Shown here piece after piece: positions 22,873 to 35,855 of a stretch of DNA of 64,000 bases; within the stretch, counting starts at the first letter, position 1; every line of letters starts with the position of its first letter. Source of the stretch: Tetradesmus obliquus (taxonomy: Eukaryota; Chlorophyta; Chlorophyceae; Sphaeropleales; Scenedesmaceae). Position numbers and translations under genes: made by a program. Where the stretch lies: contig CP126192.1 of NCBI GenBank assembly GCA_030272155.1, positions 1,584,501 through 1,648,500 on the forward strand, in the 5' to 3' direction. A model generated the notes under the pieces. It made no database searches, had not been told where the DNA came from, and worked only from the letters and a program-made list of their open reading frames with translations.

Positions 22873-25565
22873 GATCACCTGCTGGCAGGCAAAAGGAAGG
22901 CAGCACAGCGCACAGGCGGAAAAGGAGTTGGCCAAAGTCAACAACAACGCATGGGCGGGCACAACACAACAAACATTTGCAGCAGCCAGCAAGAGGTCTG
23001 TCACTGCAGGTGCTGGGCAGCACTGCTGCTAAAATGCTGCTTGAGGACTGCCTGCAGGGACCGTTGTTGAATCGTGAAGGGTGGTCGTGACCGATGCTGC
23101 TGACGCCAGCAAACGGCCACGTCAATGTGAAGGAACACGCTGATGACCGTGCTAGCGCGTGGTGCGTTGCTAAGTAAAGACTGGCGCCCAATATAGGTCT
23201 TGCTGACTAGCAGGATGCTGAGCGTTGGTTGGTCCACAAGCGGTCGAGGGCACTCACTGGTTGTTGCTTGGAGACGCTGCCTGAAGGTATTGAGCGGGCT
23301 AGCCTGCAGGTAGGTGACACACAGCAGCTTTGCTCAACAACAACACGATGCAGCGATGCAGGCAGGGTCGCTGAGGCGTAGGAGGGCGAGCTGAACAAGA
23401 CTGCTTGCGCTGATCATCCGCATGACACAGGCTGGGCAAGCTGCAGGGCTGTACAGGAGCTTGCAGGTGTGCCTTGACTTGCAGTCCTACGAGAGCCTGG
23501 GTCCGCGCACCTGCTCGTGTAAGCGCCGGTCTGAGCTGCTGAGAAGGCTTAAGACGTTCCTTGAGACTTGTAAGTGGCCTTGGATCACGAACCTGTATGA
23601 CTGGATGTTCCGCCTGTGGGGACCTTTGTACACTGGGGCCCTCTGCAGTGCGGGCCCCTCCCAGTCCGGTTCAGTGCCCAGCAAAACCCGATTAGCCCTC
23701 CGCTCGCGCAGCTCATAGCATCCGTGTCGATCGTTTCACTACAAAAGGTTTGTTGAGGTATTAAAATTTTAATCTACCGGAGCATGCAGTATCTGAGCAA
23801 GCCAGCAGGCGAGGCGGGTTGTGATCTGCTTGCCACTGCACGCTCCGGCTACGTTGGGATCAACATTCAATTACTTATTTTTCGTTCACGTCGCATTGTT
23901 GGTTCTGGGTCATGAGGACGGCTGCACACAATTTGACTGTCGTTCAAATATTCAAACGTTCAACGTTCTGTCGTTCTGCGCTTCGCCCTCACATCGTGTG
24001 CACAAGCACTCACTTACATCGATTTCTGTTTATTATAACACTGCGCACATCTGCAGCTCAGCAGCTGCTGCCCAGCAGGCAAGAAATTGGCTGTTATGCA
24101 AGCCACAGTTTCAACGCCATTACAAGATGACTGCATGATGCAGCACACGTTCCAGCGGCACTGCAATCAACATGCTGATGTGCATTTACCCCATATGAAG
24201 CACTGCAGGGTATTGAATTGACCCCAGCGACGTTGTAACAGACACGGCACTAGCATGCTGTTCCTCAGGAACAATAGTACTGCAATGCTGTGAGTCGTAG
24301 GGGAAGGGCGGGAGTCCCGTGACACTGTTACACGGTGTTAAGGCCCTGTCCTTTGCCCTCCGTTAATTCCGCTCCCTGCAAAGAGGGCGTAGACACTTTC
24401 AACTTTCAACTGCAATGCTGTGGTACTGTTAGTCCTGCATTTCCACAACATCTGCATCACGAAGAGAACGCTTCTCCTGCCAGTGTGCAACAACAATGAC
24501 TGTGTGCCATCCCAGTCTATGATTGAATGTGAATACATGGCATTGTCATGCTGGCCTTCCATGTTCAGTACATCAATAGAGAAGGCGTGTTGCTATTTGC
24601 CAAGCCAGCAACACAACCATTGAACAAAGACTTGGGCCAGGCATAGTGGATCGTCACCATCGGATGTGAGTGTCTTCTTACCAGGATAACCAGGGACTGG
24701 AGCAGTGCTCCCTCCTTCTGGGTGGGGAATAGGGCCGACGGCACTGTTGCTGTGGACTGTGATGGGGACAAGATGCTGATAAAACAATCGGAACAGGGAA
24801 CAACCAATGAGTGTTGCCTTCACTCTGCCCAACATGCAGGTTGCCTGATGCAAGCCTTGCACCTGAGATGGTGCCGCATGCGCAATGCTTTCATTCTTGG
24901 CAGCAGCAAACGAGGGGGCCATGTCTTCCCTTGTGCATTGGGCACCCATGAACAAAGCAAACACCAGTGCCACAACCGCATGGCCTCAAGAGGGGGCGAC
25001 GGTGCTAATCTCAGTGAGAGCCAGCATTGCCAGCATAAGCATATCATTATGGTAGCAAACTGCAACTAGGTGGCACGGCAGATACTCAAGTGCAATGCAC
25101 CATGTCATCACAACAGGTTGGTGATTATACCATTGCAAATCACAGGCCGCGTGCTCTGAACAGGCGTGCACATACTGGCAGCATTCAAAATGCAGCAGGC
25201 ACTCTGTGCTGAGGCAGCACAACCTGCTGCAGCGGGAAGAATAGGGCCACCACGAAAGGAAGCTCAGCCTGCTATGCTGAGCCTGGGACTGCTCAAGCAA
25301 TACGTGCCTGACTACTATGTGATGCACAGATGTAGAAGGACAGGTGCGGAGGGGCAACCCTTGAGAAGCATCTACTTTGTGCAGCAGTTTCCGGTCTGGC
25401 GCCTTCCACAAGCAGTGACTGCCTCTTATGAGAAGCCATACAGCAGCGCACACAGACGACGCAAGTCGGGGAACATGCAGGACAGTACCAGCCGATGCTG
25501 CATAAGCCACTGCATGTGCAATGTTGAAGTTGCCACCTACAAGTGCCACCTGGCCTTGCGCCCCT
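22873..25565. other. Intergenic region with no assigned gene
   Basis: About 2.7 kb between the HMGB start and the 3' end of the Gln-rich Mediator-like gene. The proximal part should carry the HMGB promoter. 23.7-24.2 kb is locally A/T-richer than the rest of the window. Reading frames of 98 codons (23422-23718, +) and 126 codons (24593-24973, -) have no recognisable similarity and no clear splice partners. I see nothing I can support as coding. Confidence 0.45.
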
Positions 25566-25760
25566 TCAGCCCTGATGCACTGCTGGCCGAAGCTGCTGCA
25601 GGAAACTATGGTGCTGCTGCGCTAGCAGTGCCGCTAGCTGCTGTTGCTGCTGTTGCTGCTGTTGCTGCACCACCGTGTCTGTGCCAGCAGCATCCACATC
25701 CATGGCATCAACCTGCTGGTCACCAGCGCCTGCAAGCGCTGTTGGCGGCGGTTGCTGCGC

Positions 25761-25791
<31 letters not shown>

Positions 25792-26537
25792 TGCTGCTGG
25801 GCTGGTGTTATTGCTGCTGCCTCAGGAGGTGGCTGCAGCGCAACTCGCTGCTGCAGGGCGGCCTACACAGCAAGCACAGAGCGATGCAAGCAAGCGACGC
25901 GCAGCTGAAGATGAAGTGCGGGATCATCAACAGGGGTTAAACAGCAACAGTGCTAAGTACTGCACGATGTGCCAGCGGACAAACAACAGCAGGTGTTATG
26001 GTCAGGTTGCCAGCTGCCCTGCTGCAAGCATGAGCCTGGCTCTGGCATCGCATTCTGATGGGCTGTCTTGCACGCTTATTGCCTTTGTCACGAAGCTTTG
26101 CTGCTGGTGTGCTGTGTGTACAGCAGCAGCATTCTGCACAGCGAAGTGGCTTTGTTGCCTAGCATCTGCTGGGCCTGTTGCTTACCAGCTCGTCTGTTAG
26201 ATCATTGCAGCTGGCTATGAATTGCTCCCTGAGGGTGCCCAAACGTTTTGCTGAAGCCATGGGGCCCTCTTTGCCAGCAACAGGGTCGATGGTGGCAGCA
26301 ATTGCGCCCACTAACTCCTGCAGTGCCACCAACAGGAAACCGAGGCGTGAGCAGAGCAGCAAGAATGTATGCTGCTGGGTGAGGTGGCAGCGCGGTTTCA
26401 GAACCTACATTGTACTGCGCAGCCAGCCCATCAAAGTCTAGTTTACTGGCTGTTGATGTGGCAGCAGCTGTAACGTTGGCAGCAGCAGGTGCAGCAGCAG
26501 GAGCAGCAGCAGCACTAGTGCTGCCAGGCTGTGCCAT
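25566..26537 (-). CDS. Small Gln-rich coiled-coil protein, Mediator-subunit-like
   Basis: Three phase-0 exons: 26537-26409, 26317-26186 and 25862-25566 (TGA), about 185 aa. The N-terminus is Ala-rich. The conserved-looking core spans exon 1 to exon 3: LDFDGLAAQYN, ELVGAIAATIDPVAGKEG, KRLGTLREQFIASCNDLTDEL and AALQQRVALQPPPEAA. It is followed by a poly-Gln tract and a final LAALLAQQHHSFLQQLRP. A short helical bundle with Gln runs is typical of small Mediator head and tail subunits, but I cannot say which subunit; this is inference from pattern only. The 344-codon frame on the opposite strand (25166-26200) is a shadow of the CAG-rich exon 3. The gene is head-to-head with RECQL4. Confidence 0.68.
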
Positions 26538-26863
26538 TCCGCTCGTATGTTGCAATGGTCAAGATATCGGCTTTTAATCAGGTCAATAAGTGATCTTACG
26601 TGTCAAGGTGAAGGTATTGGGCGACTGGCGGGCAAGCACGCTGAAGGGTTTTCCGGAGCTGAAGTTCAAATGCGTTGAAACTCCCGACGTCCGGTTTCAA
26701 TGCTGGCTCACACACTGTATTGAGAACACCCGTTCTTATTGAATCAGCAGCATTTTATGATAGGGAACCCCCGCTTTGCTTGCAGTGTTTGTACAGTTCC
26801 TTGGTTCATTGTTGGACGCCCCATGTTTCGTTACTAATGCTTCAATAGTAGTATTATAAACAC
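26538..26863. promoter_or_regulatory. Divergent promoter, Mediator-like gene / RECQL4
   Basis: 326-bp head-to-head spacer. A TATA-like ATTATAAAC lies at about 26852-26860, only a few bases before the first in-frame ATG of the RECQL4 frame (26864). If it is a real TATA box, transcription would begin downstream of that ATG and the true RECQL4 start would be elsewhere. Confidence 0.5.
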
Positions 26864-29800
26864 ATGGACGGGGATCCGAGGTCTCCTGTGGCTGTTGTAG
26901 GCTCAGTTGGGGCCCCTGGTGAGCACACACGGCAGCACCTGCCAGGCAAACCTGCTCAATCATTCGATGATCGCTGCAAAGTGCTGTTTATCCACAAAGA
27001 ACACGGACCATCATGCAGCGCACACCCCTGCTGTGCAGGTGCCCAGCCCAGAAATGGCAGCAGCAGCATCGGTGCAGTGGGCCAGCTCAGCACGCCTGAG
27101 CTGCTCGCCAAACGACTGCAGCGCCAGCAAGCAGAAAGGGAAGCACTCGCAGGGCTCTGCTCGCGGCCAAACCTTGCTCGCCGGCTGCTGCAGCCTCTGC
27201 AGCAACCTCAGCAGCAGCATGCGCACGCCCCACACCAGGGGAGTGCTGCAGGCCCTGGCAGCAGTGCTGTGAACAAGCTGTCACGCGCAGCGAAGCGGCC
27301 CCTTGCAGCACCCAAGCCATCAGCGATGGAGCCAGAGCAGCCAACAGGTGTCAGTGCAGATGAGCTTGCCAAGGTGAGCATAAGAGAGGGCATGGCCAAC
27401 GGGCCTGCAAGTCACTTACCTTGGCGCAGTTTGTTCACTGCAGCCAGGAGTGCATGCAGTGGCGTGCATGCAAACCTCAACGAGGCAGAGGCAGACTGCA
27501 TCGCACAGTCGCTTCCTGCAAGCTGCATCCTGAACACTGCATGCGCCCCTGCACAGCAGCTTGTGCCGTACATTCGCTCAGTGACACTGCACACGTGCTT
27601 TTCCCTGCTGCAGCTGTTGAACGGTGATGCGCCCGCTGAGGACAGCCCCGCCAAGCGCATCAGGCTGGCAGGCATGCCGCCCAGCATGCAGCAGCAGCAA
27701 GCACACCAGGCACAGCACAGCCCGCTGCGCCCCGCCATGCCTCGCCTGCTCAGCCAGCGCCAGCAGGACCCTGCTGCATCACTTGCTGCAGCCAGCGAAC
27801 GTGTCACAGCAATGAGGCAGACAAAGCAGCAGGAACAAGAAGCGGCGACAGCTGCCGCGGCTGCTGCAGCAGCAGCTGCAGCGGCTGCGGCAGCAGTTGC
27901 AGCTGAGGCAGAAAGAAAGCAGCAGCAACAGCAGAAGCAGCAAAGCACAGCAGCTGTTGGGGATGGGGGCGGCAGTGATGACAGGTGGATGTACAAGCCG
28001 CCTGGTGGCGCCGTTGCAGCAGGTACAGACAACAAGGAAGAAGAGAAGTGCTTAGAGCAGACAAAGCGGCAGACAGCACGCAACTCAGGCAATAGGTCAC
28101 AGGCGCTGCAGCGTGGTCAGCAGGCAGCCAGCACAGCAGCAGCAAAGACACGCACAGCTGCAAAGCCAGCGGCAGAGGCCAAGCCAGCAGCCAAGCCAGC
28201 AGGAGCACGGGGTCGCAAGGCACGGCCCACAGACGCTTCTGTACCACAGCAGCAGCAGCAGCAGGAGGAGGAGGCAGAGACAGTGCAGAACGTGAAGGAG
28301 CACAAGCAACACGCCCGCCCACGGCGTGGATCCGCCACAGCCAAGCCGCCTGCTGCAGCAGCCGGCAAAGCTGCAGGAAGTGCAGCTGCGGCTCATGCCC
28401 AGCAGGCTGCCGGCAATGCTGCTTCGGCAGCAGCAGCGCCAGCAGCAGCAGATGCAATGCACCTCATGAAGCCACTGCAGCAGCTGGCTGCTGTGACACT
28501 GGACGCCCCCAGCAGGCGCCTGCAGCTGCTGCATGCAGGCGCAGCAGCAGTGCCGCAGGACAAGCCAGCAGCAGTGCCAGCCCAGCAGGTGCCCAAGGTG
28601 CTGCCGGTCAGCAGGGGATGCGTAGCCATCGCTCCTGTGATGCAGCAGTACAAACAGCACCAGCAGCAGCAACAGCACCAACCACAGCAGCAGCAGCAGC
28701 AGCAACCATGTCAGAGCCAGCAGCAGTTGCACCAAGAGCCTGATGGTGGCTCTGGCCACTTCCACATTGCGCTCCCATCGCCACTAGCACACCGCATCGC
28801 AGCTGCAGCAGCAGCTGGAGGTGGCAGCGGGGCCCCATGCCTCGACAGTACAGATGCAGCAACAGCAGAAGCAGAAGCAGCAGGTGACAGTGCACCTGGA
28901 GCTGGTGATGCTGCTGCTGGTGGTGGCCCTGGGCGCATGCTGCTGCTTGACTCAGACGATGATGTTGACAATCTGGAGGATCTGCAGATTCAAGGCAGCC
29001 TACCAGAAGCAGCAGAAGCAGCAGCAGGGAGTGCCGCCATGCACCAAGGCAATGCAGCTGCAGGCGACGAGCCACGTGGTGACGCTGTCCGCCAGGGTGC
29101 TGTGGATGTGTCAGCAACTGCCGCTCAGCAGCAGCAGGAGCAGCAGCAGCAGCGGCGGCCTGCCGTGCCTCACAGCTTTGCAGCAATGCCCGCCATGGCG
29201 CCAGGCAGCTCACTACAAGGAACAACTGCAGGCCTGGCCGAGGCTAGCAGGCAGGCACCCAGTGACCAAGGCCCACCAGCAGGAGAAGCAGCAGCAGCAG
29301 TAGCAGCAGCAGCCTGTTGCTCAGATGAACAGGCTGCTTTTGCTGCAGCAGCACAAGCACACAGCAGCGGCGAGGATGTGGACCATGCAGGCGGCAGCAG
29401 CAGCGAGGATGACGAGGAGGATGGCGGCGCCAGCAGCAGCAGCGCCTGGCAGACATCCGACTCTGAGGGCCTGGAGGTGCTGCCAGACGAGGGAGAGCAG
29501 CATGGCAGCGATGCTGGCATGGTTGATGCAGATGGTAGCGGCTCAGAGGATGACGAGGAGGCAGCTGCAGCAGAGGACTGCAGCAGCAGCAGCAGCAGCA
29601 GCGAGGATGAGGGGCCACCTGTTGCCCGCAGGGCCAGGCGCAGCAGGGCAGCCACGAGGCGGCAACAGCCAGCGACAGGTGCTAAAGCAGCAGCAGCAGC
29701 AGCAGCAGACGATGATGACGAAGAGGGCTGGAGTGAAGAGGAGCCAGCACCTGCACGCAAGCGGCAGCTGCGCAGGAAGCCAGCTGCAGCGGCAGCAGCA

Positions 29801-32800
29801 GCAGCAGGCGGCGCTGCAGCAGGCCCCAGGCGCCGCTCACAGCGCCTCAGCAGGACGTCGGCAGCAGCATGCGCTGGCAGTGGCAGCGAAGCAGACGAGG
29901 CTGGCTCTGCTGCTAGCAGCTGCAGCGAAACGGATGATGACGATGACGCGCCCATTGGCAGCAGGCGAGCAGCCACAGCAGCAGCTGCAGCAGCCCGTGG
30001 CAGTAGAGATGACGCACTTGCAGGCAAGGGCAGGGCTAGGAAGCGCGCTGCTGGCTCCCAGAAGCGCAAGCGCCCTGCTGCAGCAGCAGCTGAGGGCGAG
30101 GCTGATGGCGAGGCTGCTGCTGCTGCCACGAAGTCTGCAAAGAAGGCGGCAGGCGCGGCTCTGAAGAAGCCACGCACCAAGAAGACCGCGCACAGGCAGA
30201 ACTTCAAGCGGCACAGTGAGTGCTGGGGTCAAGGGCAGCATCGCCCAGCAATGATGCCTTGCATACTTGTATTTGATGGGCCAGGACAGGCATACTAACG
30301 TTGTATAGTGCAGCTGTTCCATCAGCCCTGCCGCAGCATGCTGACCAATGCAACAATTCCTGCTGCTGCACCTTGTCTGAGCAATGTCCCGCCTGCTTGC
30401 TGCCCTGGCCCTGCCTCTGGCATTGCCCCCCTTCAGCGCACAACGGCGGCTACAGCTTCAAGTTTGTGTCCAAGTCAGCGGTGCACGCCCACAGCCGCCG
30501 CTTCAGGCGAGTCACCAAGAGCGGCAGGCTGATCATGGCGCGCCGCCAGGCGCCACACATGGCGGGGCAGGTGCGGCAAGCAGTGCTGCTGCTGTATGAT
30601 GCAACTGCAAGCTGATTGGAGTGTGTGAGTCGTGTGTGCAGCACCCCTGCTGTTGCTTGTGAACCATGCAGGTGGATGTGGCACGCCACAGCGCTGTGTC
30701 CGCCTGCAGTGTGCTTGTGAGTACTGCAATGTCTGCCTGACTTTGCAGTCCCCGCTGACTGAGCCTCAGCTGGCACATACCAGCTGCAGGTGGTGGAAAC
30801 AGTGACTCAGCTACTGTGCGCCGCTGACGTCCAGCTGCCTGTTGCGCATCGCACGCCTGCTGCAGGGCGCGGAGTTTGTGGACGGCTTTGCTGGCGGCGC
30901 GTCTGGCGGCGGCACCTCCGGCAAGGGCCGCTGCTTCAAGTGCGGCCAGGCGGGGCACTGGGCCGCAGACTGCCCGCTTATTGCAGCATCCATCGCAGCG
31001 CAGGAGGCGGAGATGGCTGAGTGGCGCACAGCACAGGATGAGAAGGAGGCAGGATCGGTTGCGCCAGCAGCAGCGGGCCCAACAGAAGCAACAGCAGCAG
31101 CAGCGGCAGCAGGAGAGCAGGACGGTGTCGTGCTGCAGGGTGGGTTAGGCGGGGTGTGGATGCCGCAGCAGCAGCCGGCCAGCTACAACGGATACCGCGA
31201 GCAGCAGGCTGCTGCTGCTGCGGCAGCAGGGCAAGCGCCAGCGCCGCAGCAGCCGGCGTGGCCGCTGCCGCTGAGCGAAGCAGAGCTAAAAGCGCTGGCA
31301 GGCGTTGCAGCAGATGCGCCCTGGCAGCCTGAGCTGCTGAGTGAGGCGCAGCTGCAGGGCGTGCTGCGGGGTATGTGGGGCCACGAGGGCTTCAGGGGGC
31401 AGCAGCTGCCGCTGGTGCGCTCTGCGCTGGCGGGGCGCAGCATGCTGGGGGTGCTGCCCACCGGCCTGGGCAAGAGCCTGACGTACCAGCTGCCAGCGCT
31501 GCTGCTGCAAGGTGCGGCGCTGCATGCGCAGCAGCGCCAGTTGCTTGGTTCGAACATGGTTGCTTGACCATATGCTGTTGCTGGCCAACAAACAGTACTG
31601 TATGTTGCGCAGACTTTGCAATGCCAATGCAGGCAATCCCTACCTGTAGTGTCCTTGCTGAGTTTGATTGCTGCTGCTGCTGCCGTGTGCTGGCGCAGGC
31701 CTGGTGGTGGTGGTGTCGCCGCTGCTGGCACTGATGCGCGACCAGCTGCAGCGGCTGCCGCAGGGCCTGCCCGGGGCCATGCTGCAGGGCAGCATGAGCA
31801 GGCAGGAGGTGGAGCAGGTGCGGCGGCTGGCCTGCGTGGGGCTGCCAGGCGGTGTACCCTGTTGCACCCTAGAAGCTGTTAAGCACAGGTCGCAGATTCG
31901 CAGACCAAGCAACAATGCAGTGTGGCCAGCAGTGCAAGACTGCTGCCGTGATGTCAAGACGTGTTGCATGTTCTGCTGCCTTAAGGCTCTGCTGCTCTGC
32001 CGTTGCTGCGCCGCTGCAGGTGCTGGGCCGTGCTACTGCAGGCCAGCTGCGGCTGCTGTACGTGGCGCCTGAGAAGCTGTCAGCGCGGCCTGTGATGGAG
32101 TGCCTGCGGGGGCTGAGCCCGCTGCCGCTGGTGTGTGTGGACGAGGCGCACTGCATGGCGGAGTGGGGCCAGGGCTTCAGGCCAGCCTACTTCAGGTGCG
32201 GCTGCGTGTGATGTGCGGAAGCAGTGCAGGGAGCGCTGCAGGCAACAAAGGCAGCCGGCTAGACTGCGACGCACAGCAGCTGGTAGGCTGCTGATGCTTC
32301 ACCGGAGGCCAGTGCACCTGCTTTGCCTGCATGCACGCTGCTATCTGTCAACACAATAGCACGGCACCCAGGACTTTGCTAACTCCTGTCTGTGCTGCAC
32401 GCCCATTGCAGGCTAGGCCACCTGCTGTGCAATGTGCTGCGGCCGCGCGCGGTGCTGGCGCTGACCGCCACCGCCACGCCCGTTACACGTGCCTGCATCC
32501 GGCAGCTGCTGGACATCCCGCCGGAGCAGCAGCTCATCGAGTCGCCGCTGCGCAGCAACCTGCGGCTGGGCGTGAGCCACGTGAACGGCGCCAGCAAGGG
32601 CGGCGGCATCGCAGCAGCAGTGGTGCAGCTGCTGACCACGGGTAAGCTGCCCTGGCCGTGATGTGTGCCTTGCCTGTGCTTGCCAATGTGCCAAACCCAG
32701 GTTGTGATGGCAGCTCTGTGGGTGTCTGCAGACAGGTGGTCAGGCAGCCGTGTGCGCTGCAGCATATCGTCTGGTGGGAGCCTGTGTGTCAGCGGGCGTG

Positions 32801-35800
32801 TACCCAGCACTCTCCTTGGCTTGCTGCTGCTGCTGCTGCTGCTTGCTGCTGCCAGGCGAGCTGGCGTCGGCCAAGAGCGTGGTGGTGTATGTGGGCTTCA
32901 AGGCGACAGCTGACAGCCTGGCAGCGCAGCTGCAGCGCGCGGCGGTGCCCGCGCGGCCCTACCACGCGGGGCTCACCATGCAGCAGCGCGAGGCGGTGCA
33001 GGTGCGACAGTGCAGCGCAGGCACGCAGCACCACATCAAAAGGCAGATCCACTGCTTGCGCAGGGGCGGCGACTTGGTTTCAACGCATCGTAACACAGCT
33101 GTGTATGCCACTAACTGCTGCATCTGCCATGCACCGTGGGGATGACAGCTAGCTCACAGTGGTGCATGGCTGCCCCGTGCTGCCTCTGCTGCCTGCTTCA
33201 CCCACCGCTGCGCCTGCCAGGGTGCGTTCCTGTCTGGCGGGCTGCGCGTGGTGGTGGCCACTGTCGCGTTTGGCATGGGTGTGGACAAGCAGGACCTGGA
33301 CGCGGTGCTGCACACCTGCCTGCCGCACAGCCTGGAGGAGTATGTGCAGCAGGTGGGGGGAAGGTGAAGGCCGCAGCAGCACAAAACGTCAGTGTGCTGG
33401 CTGTGCAGCGCACGCCGGGGTGTGCTGTGCTTACGTCTGCATGCTACACTGCATCTGTAGCTACCCTGTCTTGTGCCAGGGGACGCCTGCACAGGAGCTG
33501 CCAGTTGTGCAGCAGCTCTGACAGCAGCGGCTGTGTGCGGTGCTGTGCCGCTGCAGGTGGGCCGCGCGGGGCGTGACGGCCGCGTGGGCCGCTGCATGCT
33601 GTTCCTGGACGATGCCGACTATGTGAAGCTGCGCGCGCTGGCACACGGCGGCACTGCACGGCGCTGCAGCATCGAGCTGTTCCTGGCCAAGGTGTTTGGC
33701 AGGGAGCTGGAGTACGAGGCGCAGCAGGATGCCAGCGCTGCAGCGGACAACAAGAAGCGGCGCAAGCAGCCAAACCTGGACCCCAGCAGGCACAGGTAGG
33801 GGGCACGCGGCATGATGGCGGCAGCACAGCACAGCCAGGCAGGCAGCAGGGCCACTGGTGTGGGCGGTGGCCAAGCAGCTGCTGACCAGCTCGCACTTGT
33901 TATTGAGCTAGCTGTCATGCCTTTTCTATGTGCTGTGCTGCAGCCGCTGTTGCACCACCTGTTGTGTGCACCGCGGGCTTCGTGCTGTCCTGCACGCGAC
34001 ACGGTGTGCATGCTGACACAAACTGACACAAAACCAAGCTGAGCCTGGCGTGCGTCTGCGCTGATGTTGTCTTCTGCTGCCGCAGGGCGCTGCCGGTGCA
34101 GGCTGCTGCCGCTGAGCTGGACTTGGCCGAAGAGGTGATGGAGGGCTGCCTGTCCTTCCTGCAGGCAGACGCGGTGGAGCCTTTCATCACTGCGCTGCCC
34201 AACACGGCAGCAACCATCGACGTGCGCTTCCACAAGTGAGTGGGCTGGGTGGTTGCTGGATGAGCCTGGCCTGTCATTGGCATGACGATGGGCATGTTTC
34301 GGCCTGGTATCGTTGAAACTGTGCGTGCAATGTTGGTTGCTTGGGCTTGCAAGTCGTGCAGCGTGTGGACTACTGCCTGACCCAGCCGCAGCTGATCAGG
34401 ACCACTCTGGTGCATGCGATGGTGCCGCTCTGCTCCCGAGCAAGTTGCTGGTTCGCCGCACGCTGCATGCAGCGCCTCTGCATGACCCCACCTGCATGCC
34501 AGCTGACCTGCTGCTGCTGTACTGCTGCAGGACCGCGCCTGAGCAGCTGGCTGAGCAGCACCCCGTGGTGGCTGCCATCCTCAAAGCCAAGTGCAGGAAG
34601 TACGCCGGCACATACAAGGTGGGCCGCTGGCCAGCCACGGCTGCGCTTGGCATGCTGCGAGAAAAGTGCATAGTACTTCCTCACAAGGACCATGCCTGCC
34701 GTCAGCTTGCGTGGTGATGAGTGCCGTGCTACGCACAAGGAGCCGTTGCTGTCTGGTTGCACCCCCTGACTGGCTACTACACTGCTGCGTGCCGCAGGTG
34801 CACATGCCCGCGCTGCTGGCAGCCGCTGACCGCCCGCCTGGCGAGCTGCTGGCTGAGCTGGCGGGGCTAGCAGCAGCACACGAGGTGGGGCTGGACCTGG
34901 GCCGGCAGGGCGCGCTGGCGTGGCGGCTGGAGCGGCAGCCGGCCGACTGGCACGCCCTGGTGGGAGACATGGCGGGGCGCCTGGAGCAGGTGCGGCGGGC
35001 GAGGGGGTGGTAGGCGGCAGACAGCAGCTGGCGTAGGGTGATGGGTGTGGTGGCATGGTGGTGAGGGTGCGACACACGCCCAGTGCTTAGCTTGGAGCTC
35101 ACAGCTTCACACTGCCACAACTAGTATGACCAGCTGTGCTTGCAAGGGCGAAAATCTGGCTGCACAGATGATGCAGGGCAGCCGACGGTGCTGTACTGTT
35201 GCTGTGCTGCCGCTTGCAGGTGCGGCATGCCACCGTGTGCCGGCTGGACCGCTGCTACACCGCGCTGGCCGGCGCTGCGGTGTACAGCAGCCAGGCTGCG
35301 CAGGAACGCCACATGCGCGCAGTCATCAACGAGTACTTCATGGACGAGCCACCAGCAGCCGAGGAGCAGCAGCAGCAGGATGGGCAGGTGCCGTGCACAT
35401 CAGCAGCTGCTGCAGATGGGGGTCATGACGCGCCTGCAGCTGCAGGTGCGGCTGGCGCCAGCGCTGCAGCGCTTGCAGCGGAGCTGGGCTCTGCCGCCAT
35501 GGTGCAGTATATGCAGAGTGGCGAGATGCCCTGGGGCGGGGCCTGCCCCATCCAGCGGCCCTCAAGGGAGAGCCTGGGCCGGCAGATGCGCGCAGCGCTG
35601 CGCAGCGTGTGGGCGCGTGCACAGGACTTGGGCAGGGACAAGTTCACTGGCCTGGCGCTTGCGCGGCTGCTGGCTGGTCTGGCTAGCCCTGCTGTGCCTG
35701 CCAGCACCTGGAAGGGCAGCAGTGAGTGGGGGCGGCTGGCTGCGGTAGACTTCCGGCTGATGGTAGAGGTGGGGGAGGCGGTGGTGGAGGAGCACTGGCA

Positions 35801-35855
35801 GCAGCAGGCGGCCTCGCAGGCCCAGAATGCGCAGCTGCTGCGGCAGCGGGGATGA
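26864..35855 (+). CDS. RECQL4: RecQ-family DNA helicase, RECQL4 type
   Basis: Phase-consistent exons: 26864-27373, 27614-30215, 30437-30570, 30866-31511, 31699-31817, 32020-32195, 32412-32641, 32856-33001, 33221-33352, 33557-33795, 34086-34235, 34531-34618, 34798-34989 and 35220-35855 (TGA), about 2000 aa. A 45-nt exon at about 30670-30714 is possible. RECQL4 is a 3'-5' helicase of replication initiation and repair. The order matches the family: a low-complexity N-terminus with acidic and basic patches, the pre-helicase basic block (HRQNFKRH joined to NGGYSFKF), a CCHC zinc knuckle ([14 protein letters not shown]), then RecQ motifs. These are motif 0 GFRGQQ, I PTGLGKS, Ia [39 protein letters not shown] and [10 protein letters not shown]. 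The C-terminal [18 protein letters not shown] block resembles the vertebrate RECQL4 tail. I could not identify an Sld2 domain. The start is uncertain (see promoter), and the protein is far longer than human RECQL4 (1208 aa). Confidence 0.92.

Noticed and set aside
23422-23718. 98-codon plus-strand frame with Trp/Arg-rich sequence
   Set aside because: No similarity I recognise, no splice partner, and it lies in an A/T-shifted spacer.
25166-26200. 344-codon plus-strand reading frame
   Set aside because: It is antisense to the three phase-consistent exons of the Mediator-like gene; its Ala and Leu runs are the CAG/CTG tract read on the other strand.
28097-30207. Long minus-strand frames (222-345 codons) opposite RECQL4 exon 2
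   Set aside because: Shadow frames of Ala/Gln/Ser repeat codons; the plus strand has the gene-like splice sites.
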